Assembly (NCBI GenBank): GCA_003142575.1
Contig: PLMS01000031.1
Location: 1 to 49,239 of the forward strand
DNA: 49,239 bases
Origin: Ignavibacteriota bacterium
Lineage (GTDB): Bacteria > Bacteroidota > Ignavibacteria > UBA10030
Reading direction: 5' to 3'
The position numbers and the translations under genes are program-made. Positions 38,451 to 45,745 of this stretch are shown here, piece after piece (the first letter of the stretch is position 1; every line of letters begins with the position of its first letter). The notes under the pieces are model-generated. The model was not told where the DNA came from. It searched no databases and was given only the letters and a program-made list of their open reading frames with translations.

Positions 38451-38779
38451 AGATTTATCTTTTTAAATATACACCGAATTATATTGAAAAGTCTGTGCAT
38501 GCAATTTTTGACTACTGTAATAGCTCATTAAAAATGTCAGGGTTTGCGTCCAACAGAAATGTCAGGTTTACGCATGTTGGAAGTTCTCAAAAGAGAAAGA
38601 ACTTCTGGAATGGGACAAACGATAACAATGAGCATAAGAGAGATGAATGCTTTCGTCAGGATCATTCGCTATCAATAGCTAATTTTGATTTATTCTTAAT
38701 ATGAAGTATCTTTCTCAAGAATTTAGAGCCTATCATAATAAGGCGAAAGAAGTAAGTTCATCTCACATTGGAGATTAAG
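38451..38779. other. divergent intergenic region with possible insertion-element debris
   Basis: This 329-bp gap lies between the GH31 gene (minus) and the SGNH-TPR gene (plus) and should contain both promoters. It holds the direct repeat pair listed separately, followed by a 34-codon ORF from 38574 (ATG TTG GAA...) whose later part (TITMSIREMNAFVRII) faintly resembles transposase N-termini. No clear promoter consensus could be fixed. Nothing else is recognisable. Confidence 0.4.
38533..38573. repeat. imperfect direct repeat AATGTCAGG(G)TTTRCG, period 25 bp
   Basis: AATGTCAGGGTTTGCG (38533-38548) recurs as AATGTCAGGTTTACGC (38558-38573). Paired short direct repeats of this kind occur at the ends of some insertion sequences, and a short transposase-like ORF follows immediately. 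A regulator binding pair is the alternative. No matching partner repeat is visible elsewhere in this gap. Confidence 0.35.
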
Positions 38780-40807
38780 TTGAAACAGCAAGTTCGCCGC
38801 AATCAGCCCCAAAGCCTCACTCCACAGCGAAGGCGTATCTTTATCGTCATCTTACTGTTGATTCCAGTTCTTTTCTTTTCACTCCTAGAATTCTCTTTAC
38901 GGATTTTTCACTATGGCCCTGACCTTTCTCTTTTCACAACCGAGATTGTCAACGGAAAATCATATTACACCTTAAATCCATCTGTCAAGAACCGATATTT
39001 CAGTCGAATTAATTTCAACCCTGGACCATCACCGGAATATTTTCTTGTTTCCAAACCACCTGGTACTTTCAGAATTTTTTGCCTTGGCGGCTCGACAACC
39101 GTTGGATATCCTTACTGGTATAATGGTGCCTTTTCCTCGTTTTTGCGCGACCGTTTGAATATTCTCTTCCATGATCGTTCCATAGAGATTATCAATGTGG
39201 GAATGACTGCCACAAACAGCTACACCGTTCTTGATCTGAGCAAAGAATTGATACAGTACGACCCCGATCTGTTTATTGTGTATGACGGCCACAATGAATT
39301 CTATGGTGCACTTGGTGTGGCATCCAATGATCGTGTAGCTCCTGCACGATGGATGACGATCTTGTACCTTCAGATGGTGCACCTCCGGACATTTCAGCTT
39401 ACCAAGAATATAATTTCTGAACTGTTTACTTTATTTGGTAGGCCTCCTATTGACTATTCGAATCGTACTACCATCATGGAACAGGTATCCCGTGGTAAAA
39501 ATGTCCGTATGGGAAGTGATACTTATAATCACGGGCTCACTATATTCCAGCAAAATCTTAAAGATCTCTCCGAACTCTGCCAAAGTCGGCATATCCCTCT
39601 TTTCCTCAGCACACAGGTTTCAAACCTTCGGAACCAGTCCCCTTTTATTTCCAATAATTCACCTGATATCTCGGAACGGCAAAAAAAACAGTTCCAACAA
39701 TTGTACACAAGAGGCGTAGAACTCCAATCAAAGAACTTGATTGATTCCGCTCTTATTTCCTTTCGCTTGGCGGTTACTTTGGATACTCTGTATGCTGATG
39801 CTCATTATCGACTTGCTCAATGCCTTGATAGAAAAGGGAAAGGAAATGAGGCATTGCTAGAATATATTCTTGCGCGAGATTACGATGAACTTCGTTTCCG
39901 AACAGACAGTAAATTTAACAATTTTATTCGCTCTATGGGAGATCATAAGCATTGTTTCATAGCTGATATTGAAAAGGTCTTTAAGTCGCATTCACAAGAT
40001 TCTCTTATCGGATACAATCTCATCATTGAGCATCTCCATCCCAATGCATGGGGACATTTTTTCATTGCAAAAGAGTACGCGAGGATGATGCAAGAATGCG
40101 GATTAATAGCCTCGACCCGAGAATGGGCAAAACGTGACACGATATCTGATGATTTCCTATGGGAACATCGACCTCTGACTTATATAGATGAATTTCTTGC
40201 CGCCCGAAAAACTGAATTTCTCATCTCCGGCTGGCCATTTAAAAACCAATCTTCAACCGTTGCACCTATTGAAGAAAAAGATACACTACGGTTCATTGGA
40301 GAGCAAGCTGCGCGTAATCAGATTGGCTGGATAACCGCTCACAGAAGTGCTGCCGATTACTATATTCTCCATAATGATTTTATCAATGCCGGTAAAGAAT
40401 ATGAAACAATTATCAATCAATTCCCGCTCGATGTGACTAACTATCTCCTATGTGCACAGCTTTATTTCAGCCATAAGTTATTCTTTAACGCAGAGAATAT
40501 TCTTCTTGCTTCATTATATGTCCAGCAAACCAGTGTTGCGTATCGAGGCCTTGGGGATATCTATATGAATAGAGGAATGGCAGAAAAAGCAATACAATAT
40601 TATGAAGAGTCGATAAAATTTCCCGTTGATCCTGCCGTTGTTGCCGAAAATTCTTATATGCTTGCACTAGCATACTTGATAGCTCAAAAGCCAGAACCAG
40701 CAATTCTCATTCTTGAACGGACGATAAACCAATATCCGGCTTACAAACCTGCAAAGGAATTACTCGCACGCGTCAAGTTGTTTCAACAAGCTCGACCTGC
40801 ACCGTAA
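38780..40807 (+). CDS. membrane-anchored SGNH/GDSL hydrolase-like protein with TPR repeats
   Basis: This ~675-aa protein starts at TTG 38780, with GGAG 6 nt upstream (TTG 38768 is the alternative). A transmembrane segment (IFIVILLLIPVLFFSLLEF) near residues 20-40 leads to a periplasmic SGNH domain: Ser in CLGGSTTVGYP near 104, Asn in YDGHNEFYG near 171 and His in EHLHPNAWGHFF near 418. TPR-like helices lie between these blocks, at about 307-383 (LIDSALISFRLAVTLD), and again at the C-terminus, about 520-670 (GLGDIYMNRGMAEKAIQYYE). It is a probable esterase or acyltransferase of envelope polymers; its link to glycan use is only positional. The nested TPR makes it unlike a simple GDSL esterase. 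Confidence 0.8.
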   Translation: MKQQVRRNQPQSLTPQRRRIFIVILLLIPVLFFSLLEFSLRIFHYGPDLSLFTTEIVNGKSYYTLNPSVKNRYFSRINFNPGPSPEYFLVSKPPGTFRIFCLGGSTTVGYPYWYNGAFSSFLRDRLNILFHDRSIEIINVGMTATNSYTVLDLSKELIQYDPDLFIVYDGHNEFYGALGVASNDRVAPARWMTILYLQMVHLRTFQLTKNIISELFTLFGRPPIDYSNRTTIMEQVSRGKNVRMGSDTYNHGLTIFQQNLKDLSELCQSRHIPLFLSTQVSNLRNQSPFISNNSPDISERQKKQFQQLYTRGVELQSKNLIDSALISFRLAVTLDTLYADAHYRLAQCLDRKGKGNEALLEYILARDYDELRFRTDSKFNNFIRSMGDHKHCFIADIEKVFKSHSQDSLIGYNLIIEHLHPNAWGHFFIAKEYARMMQECGLIASTREWAKRDTISDDFLWEHRPLTYIDEFLAARKTEFLISGWPFKNQSSTVAPIEEKDTLRFIGEQAARNQIGWITAHRSAADYYILHNDFINAGKEYETIINQFPLDVTNYLLCAQLYFSHKLFFNAENILLASLYVQQTSVAYRGLGDIYMNRGMAEKAIQYYEESIKFPVDPAVVAENSYMLALAYLIAQKPEPAILILERTINQYPAYKPAKELLARVKLFQQARPAP

Positions 40808-40907
40808 ACACAAGCCTCATAAATAACTTTCTCCATTCTTTAGAAGACAAATTCAAATACTCTTCTATCCAATGTGTGCACAATAAAATCCCGCAGGCAA
40901 AATAAAA

Positions 40908-40937
40908 AAGCCGGATGATATTTCAATCACCCGGCTT
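40908..40937 (-). terminator. intrinsic terminator for the T9SS duplicated-domain protein gene
   Basis: AAGCCGG and CCGGCTT form a 7-bp stem, extended by TGAT/ATCA after one mismatch, with a six-base loop. On the minus strand it is followed by TTTTTTATTTT, the U-tract of a Rho-independent terminator. It lies about 45 bp after the stop of the gene at 40,982. Confidence 0.8.
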
Positions 40938-40947
40938 AGATATATCC

Positions 40948-40965
40948 GTTGGTTTTTTAACCAAC
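40948..40965. other. second hairpin between the stop codon and terminator
   Basis: GTTGGTT-TTTT-AACCAAC is a perfect 7-bp stem with a four-T loop, just inside the main terminator. It may stabilise the transcript 3' end or help termination. It lacks its own U-tract. Confidence 0.45.
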
Positions 40966-40981
40966 TACGATATTTGTTTCA

Positions 40982-42802
40982 TCACTTCATCAACAACATC
41001 TTCTTTGTAATCACTTGACTGGCACTTTCTAACCTATAGAAGTAAATACCGCTCGAGAGATTATTTCCAGAGAAGACAATATTATGTGAACCGGCATTCT
41101 GAACGCCGTCGACCAGAACCGCAACTTTTTGACCTAAGAGATTATATACACTCAGGCTAACTTTCCCAGAGTTTTTGATAGAATAAATAATGCTGGTACT
41201 CGGATTGAAGGGGTTCGGATAGTTTTGTGCCAACGCAAATTGCGCTGGAAGATTATTCGTCCTTTGAGCTACTCCTGTCGTTCCCAGGGATGAAGAAACA
41301 TCGCCCCAGGAAGTTCCCAGCCGAATTTCATCAAAGCTCGCTCTGAGACCCGTTCCAACGGTTCCGCCAAATTCAACACGGACAACATTAAACCCGTCCG
41401 TAAACTTAAAGGCTGTATAAGCAGCCATATCACTTATAGCGGGTTCACCTGCCGTAGGATCTGGACTAATCCACATCCAGACTGTGTCCATGGATGCACC
41501 TACTGCTGTCCCCTTCATGACTATTTTTCCTACAAGCCAGACCGGTCCCACGGTCCACGCAGTTGTGGACACTTCGTTACCCGGGCCGCCGTGCCATCCG
41601 CCGCCACAAGTATATTTATCCAGTCCATGTCCTTTGCCCAACATGCATAATTCGCCGCTGGCACCATTAAATAACTTGACACCCAGCCACGTAGAATTAT
41701 CTGTAGCTTGTTTTACATCCATGAGTACACTCATCCAATATACTTTTCCGGAATCGTTTGGCCAGGCCTGAGCCAGATTGCGGCCATAGCGAAGTTCGAT
41801 TGCTGCTGTATCCGGTATAGCTTCAAGATGTCTGCCTACGTTGGAAACAGAATAATTGAGATCGCTGTAGGGCAACCCGGTATCGGCAACAACCGCTGAA
41901 TTGGCCTTGCTCGAGACTATCTTATACCAACTGCCAGCCCATCCATCTTGTGCACCGCCCATAAGAGTATCGATAGAAGCACCTTTGGCATAATTAAATG
42001 ATTCTATTGCATAATATGGCGCCGCAGAAACCGATGCCCACGAGTCACCTAAACGGATTTCATCAAAATTTACATTTACAGTATCATTACCGCCACATTC
42101 TACTCTAACATTATCAAACCCGTTGGGCATACCAGACGGTCGTTTTACATCTGCTACGTTCGTATCAAGCGACGTTGCAGTAGGATCCGGATTAATCCAC
42201 ATAAATGTCCGGCATGATGCGCCACCTGTCATATATGTTGCTGTGACGAGCCAAACAGGACCGCCTAAACAATTTGTTGTAGACACATCAGGGCCTGAGC
42301 CGCCCGCCCAGCCGCTGCCGGCAGAATACGTTGTTCCGCCACCTGATTTACCTATACCTAAAAGTTCGCTACTGCCAGAGAACAATTTGAAGCAATAATA
42401 GGTATTACTGCTCGGAACTCCATGTGCATCTTCTACATCCATTATTAAACTTGTCCAATATACTTTTCCTGCTGTGTTTGGCCAAGTCTTATCTAATTGA
42501 CGCTGGTAGCGTGCAGCTACCCAGTTACCCGGACACGAAAATGTAAGATGATTGCCGATATTAGCAATAGTATAGTTGAGATTACTATAAACCAGAGGAG
42601 CCTTCCCAATGAAACACAGACTATCAGTTCCATTGTCATAAGTCCAGGATCCGGCAAATCCATTTATCGCCAGCCCCGTAACCTGAGTAAGACTGTCGCC
42701 TTGTGGATAATTAAATGATTCTCTCGCAAAATACTGAGACATGCCGAGCGATGTCATCAGTAGTAAAAGAGATAATACTGCAAAAAGCATTTTAATACGC
42801 AT
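40982..42802 (-). CDS. T9SS-exported protein with two tandem copies of a ~240-residue domain
   Basis: This 606-aa protein has a signal peptide (MLFAVLSLLLLMTSLGMSQ). Residues ~21-265 and ~266-510 are repeats of each other: each opens YF/YAxESFNYxxG, contains GWAG/GFAGSW, SDLNYS/SNLNYT, N.GRHL/NIGNHL, a W.NDSGKVYWMS or W.NTAGKVYWTS strand and a WMWISPDPTAG-like strand, and ends F.D.VRVE.GG...FDEIRLGxSW. The last ~80 residues are a T9SS type-A tail (QNYPNPFNPSTSIIYSI, SSGIYFYRLES). The repeat resembles concanavalin/LamG-like secreted modules, but I cannot name it. It is surface-exposed and possibly carbohydrate-binding. AAGGAG precedes the ATG by 7 nt, and a strong terminator follows. Confidence 0.85.
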   Translation of the reverse strand: MRIKMLFAVLSLLLLMTSLGMSQYFARESFNYPQGDSLTQVTGLAINGFAGSWTYDNGTDSLCFIGKAPLVYSNLNYTIANIGNHLTFSCPGNWVAARYQRQLDKTWPNTAGKVYWTSLIMDVEDAHGVPSSNTYYCFKLFSGSSELLGIGKSGGGTTYSAGSGWAGGSGPDVSTTNCLGGPVWLVTATYMTGGASCRTFMWINPDPTATSLDTNVADVKRPSGMPNGFDNVRVECGGNDTVNVNFDEIRLGDSWASVSAAPYYAIESFNYAKGASIDTLMGGAQDGWAGSWYKIVSSKANSAVVADTGLPYSDLNYSVSNVGRHLEAIPDTAAIELRYGRNLAQAWPNDSGKVYWMSVLMDVKQATDNSTWLGVKLFNGASGELCMLGKGHGLDKYTCGGGWHGGPGNEVSTTAWTVGPVWLVGKIVMKGTAVGASMDTVWMWISPDPTAGEPAISDMAAYTAFKFTDGFNVVRVEFGGTVGTGLRASFDEIRLGTSWGDVSSSLGTTGVAQRTNNLPAQFALAQNYPNPFNPSTSIIYSIKNSGKVSLSVYNLLGQKVAVLVDGVQNAGSHNIVFSGNNLSSGIYFYRLESASQVITKKMLLMK

Positions 42803-43341
42803 GGTATAACTCCTTATTCCTTGTTAATGAATTCCTTCTCTGAAAATCGACTAATTCCTTACTACAAATTTGTCTTCTCTTTTAAACTTTTCCTCCTTTC
42901 TCAACTCTGGAATAAATTTTGGTTTTGAGTGAACGAATAATTAAATCTGTGTGGTGATATATTCGTATCCTCCTTTCTTATTAAAAATCATTATGTGTGG
43001 CTTTTTCTAAAAATACTACTCGATGTATTCTTATCGATTTTCTCTTCAGGTATGAATAAATCTTCCGGGCATTTATTTAAGAAGAATCATTTTCTTTGCT
43101 ATTTTTTGATTCTCGGTTCGTACTCAGTAAAATTTTTACTACTCTGACCTATGAGAGGAATTGTATCAAAAAGACTCAAACAACAAATCTGTAAAAAATA
43201 TCCACTTTGCATTTTTTTTAATAAAACTGTTTTAAAAAATGACGACCTCATTGCGTATCTAATCGTCTTCGGATCCTCTTACATACACATGTAATTAAAA
43301 CACTACGTCTTTGCAATAATCTATTCCTTGAATAAATAGAT
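42803..43341. other. 539-bp non-coding region upstream of the duplicated-domain gene
   Basis: This AT-rich stretch separates the IPT/TIG gene stop from the T9SS protein start on the same strand. It contains a decayed T9SS tail (43,073-43,121, listed separately) and no intact ORF with a credible start. A promoter for the downstream gene is expected in the part near 42,803-43,050, but no clear element could be fixed. Confidence 0.5.
43073..43121 (-). pseudogene. vestige of a T9SS sorting-domain C-terminus
   Basis: On the minus strand the bases read VRTENQKIAKKMILLK followed by TAA, the typical last residues of a type-A T9SS tail, compared with QVITKKMLLMK in the gene next door. A TGA lies directly upstream in frame, and no matching upstream domain is recognisable. 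It is probably the last trace of a deleted exported protein. Confidence 0.55.
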
Positions 43342-44643
43342 TTAAGAACCCAAATTTACCTGGTAAACATTATATTTCTGCGTAGAAGTTCCATCACCTG
43401 TTATTATATAGAGATATGTTACCAAACCTGTTGAATGGACACAAAATTGACTGCCATACGCTGGAATAATGCCCTTATATAAATAATCGACATTTTTTGT
43501 AGTTGGATCGACAATAAAAACAGGATTTATCGAGTTAGGGTTTGTCGTCGTTGAGGTCGAGCCCGATACATTATTGCAAAGATAAAGAGTACCATTGGCA
43601 GAAAATGCCATCGATTTTATGGATATAGTTGGAGAGGCTGCTATGGTATTATCTAAATTGAGCCAAATTTCTTGTGCACCCAGAGTACCATTTGCCCCAA
43701 TCTGATGACGGTTAATAGCAAGCGAAGGCGATCCACTAGCTGCCTTTACTAATACATAGAGATACCCGTTAAATACGCGTATTCCCATAATATTATCTGC
43801 AGTGTATAAAGTTGCCGTTGGTACTATAAGATTTGGAGGTATTACTACAATTCCAGTTCTTACTCCCCCGGTATAGAAATATCCGCTAGCATCAAAATCA
43901 CCAAAACCGACCACCTTTCCAGATGGAAGATTGTTACCCGTTGTAGGCAAAGGCATTAGCGTTACAGATCCGGTTTGGAGGTTAACCACATCGATCTTCC
44001 TGGTTTTGTTTAGCAAATAGAGATTACCATCAGGACCAATTCTTCCATCGGTCGGCACTTGACTAGCCGGAGTTGCAAATACCGATTTTTGACCATCTGG
44101 TGTAACTTTGGTAGTTAATCGAGTTGCAGTTGCTACTAGATAGAGATTTTCTAAGCTATCCATAACGGCAACTGAAAATTGTACGTTGTCAATAAAGGCA
44201 CCGTATGGAGAAGATACAAGATCAATGGCGTATGGACTCATTTTTGCCGGAAGAAGCGCTTTGTTGGGTACCACTTTAACAACGGAAGTATCGGAAGCTA
44301 CATTGGGTCTTCGGACTTTAATCATAGTCGGAGAAGACTCAACAATTTCTGCAGGCACATTATCGAAAAAGACACCCTGATAGACGATCGTATCTCTATT
44401 ATTTGTATTTGAAATAAGAATTATACTGGTATCTGCTGCGCCGGTGAAATTTGATCCATTAATCGTAATATAATTATATCCCGGAGTCGCATGAGAGGGA
44501 ACGATCGATGTGATCGTAGCCTCTACTGTTGTCGATGGCGGACTCCCCCATTGTGGTTCTGCGACATCATATTTACACCCAAGGTCAATTGTTGTTAACG
44601 ACACAATCATAAAAAGTGCAATAATAAAAAGTCGGACTTTCAT
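43342..44643 (-). CDS. secreted IPT/TIG-domain protein with beta-propeller-like repeats
   Basis: This 433-aa protein has a hydrophobic leader (LFIIALFMIVSLTTIDLGC) whose final Cys forms an imperfect lipobox, so it may be a lipoprotein. An IPT/TIG Ig-like domain spans about residues 40-125 (ITSIVPSHATPGYNYITING, NVPAEIVESSPTMIKVRRPN). The rest looks like NHL/SMP-type propeller blades (DGRIGPDGNLYLLNKTRKID, SIKSMAFSANGTLYLCNN). TIG-containing lipoproteins often act as surface glycan-binding proteins beside TonB receptors in Bacteroidota; here that is inference. GGAGG lies upstream of the ATG. It is last in the receptor cluster, 20 bp after the PorV/PorQ-type gene. Confidence 0.8.
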   Translation of the reverse strand: MKVRLFIIALFMIVSLTTIDLGCKYDVAEPQWGSPPSTTVEATITSIVPSHATPGYNYITINGSNFTGAADTSIILISNTNNRDTIVYQGVFFDNVPAEIVESSPTMIKVRRPNVASDTSVVKVVPNKALLPAKMSPYAIDLVSSPYGAFIDNVQFSVAVMDSLENLYLVATATRLTTKVTPDGQKSVFATPASQVPTDGRIGPDGNLYLLNKTRKIDVVNLQTGSVTLMPLPTTGNNLPSGKVVGFGDFDASGYFYTGGVRTGIVVIPPNLIVPTATLYTADNIMGIRVFNGYLYVLVKAASGSPSLAINRHQIGANGTLGAQEIWLNLDNTIAASPTISIKSMAFSANGTLYLCNNVSGSTSTTTNPNSINPVFIVDPTTKNVDYLYKGIIPAYGSQFCVHSTGLVTYLYIITGDGTSTQKYNVYQVNLGS

Positions 44644-44663
44644 AATTTTATTCCTCCATCATT

Positions 44664-45734
44664 TCAATATGAAAAACGGGCAGTCATTCGTTGAATGTTG
44701 TTAAAGATTCCATATGGTGTATATGAGTAATCAAAAGCAAAGCCAAATTGGGTGACACCGACTCCGAATGATAACCCGTTACTTTCATCACTATTCGTAA
44801 TATACCCGCCACGCAAGGCAAGCATATTCATCACCTTGTATTCCACTCCTATTTTTAGCTGTTCAGGATGATCCCGGTAATGACTCGCATCGACGCTCAT
44901 ATACAACGACTGATTCAACGGGACTTCCCCGATCAGATCCATAAGATTCATTGATATCCCAAGTGTGAACACCAATGGGAGCTGAAATTGTTCATAGACA
45001 TATTGAACTTCTTTGGAAAAATTTCTCACGGACATCCCAAACGTAAGGCTTTTAATACCGGTTTTAAATTGAGTCCCGAAATCAAAGACCAAGGGTGTCA
45101 ATTTATTAGTCGTAGTAACCGCCGAATCTGCATAACCAATAATACTTGTGTGGGCAGTATCATTCGGAGCATAAATCGGAACTTGTTGGAACTGGTTCGG
45201 AATGACACTCTGTCCCAGATCTTGTTTCGCCCACCGTATCTGCCCTCCGACACTAAATTGGTCAGTGATACTTTTGGCATACCCGACACCCAATGCTAAT
45301 GCATACAATTTGAATATGCCGACATCATCATACCCTTTGGGATTAAGAGGATCTGAACTCACGCGCGTACCGATAAAGTTTCCATAATCCACATACTGTA
45401 AACTAAAACCCAGCACCCCATAATTGCCTTTTGCTGGATTGACAGCCATACTAACTGTGTAGTGCTTAATATCGGCTATCCATTGGTTATTGCTGGCCGC
45501 TATATCGATAAAATTATCCATCTCAGACATCCCCGCAGGGTTGAAAAACAACGCGCTCGAACCGATCTGCAGACTAGTCATCGCCTCTGCCATTGCAGCG
45601 GCACGTGCGTCTGATACCACACTTAAAAATTTAAAACTGGTTTGTGCTAATTTTTGATCTTGGGCATTCCCGCTGGTAAAAAACAGGATTCCCATCAAAA
45701 TACCAACGATTATTATAGTTGTTTTCTTTTTCAT
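44664..45734 (-). CDS. PorV/PorQ-family outer-membrane protein
   Basis: This 356-aa beta-barrel protein has a signal peptide (TIIIVGILMGILFFTSGNAQ). Its opening FLSVVSDARAAAMAEAMTSL and ALFFNPAGMSEM match the N-terminal signature of the PorV/PorQ family related to FadL-type barrels. Amphipathic strands follow and the chain ends with an aromatic residue (MTARFSY), as usual for outer-membrane barrels. PorV is the T9SS shuttle protein; related family members are abundant in the FCB group and often sit beside TonB receptors, so this copy may instead serve the local module. AAGGAG precedes the ATG, and the upstream gene ends 11 bp before. Confidence 0.88.
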   Translation of the reverse strand: MKKKTTIIIVGILMGILFFTSGNAQDQKLAQTSFKFLSVVSDARAAAMAEAMTSLQIGSSALFFNPAGMSEMDNFIDIAASNNQWIADIKHYTVSMAVNPAKGNYGVLGFSLQYVDYGNFIGTRVSSDPLNPKGYDDVGIFKLYALALGVGYAKSITDQFSVGGQIRWAKQDLGQSVIPNQFQQVPIYAPNDTAHTSIIGYADSAVTTTNKLTPLVFDFGTQFKTGIKSLTFGMSVRNFSKEVQYVYEQFQLPLVFTLGISMNLMDLIGEVPLNQSLYMSVDASHYRDHPEQLKIGVEYKVMNMLALRGGYITNSDESNGLSFGVGVTQFGFAFDYSYTPYGIFNNIQRMTARFSY

Positions 45735-45745
45735 TGATCGACTCC

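Noticed and set aside
44664-45734. Assigning the barrel as the T9SS shuttle PorV itself
   Set aside because: FCB genomes carry many PorV/PorQ paralogues. Its place in a receptor cluster, with no other T9SS genes nearby, argues against naming it PorV.
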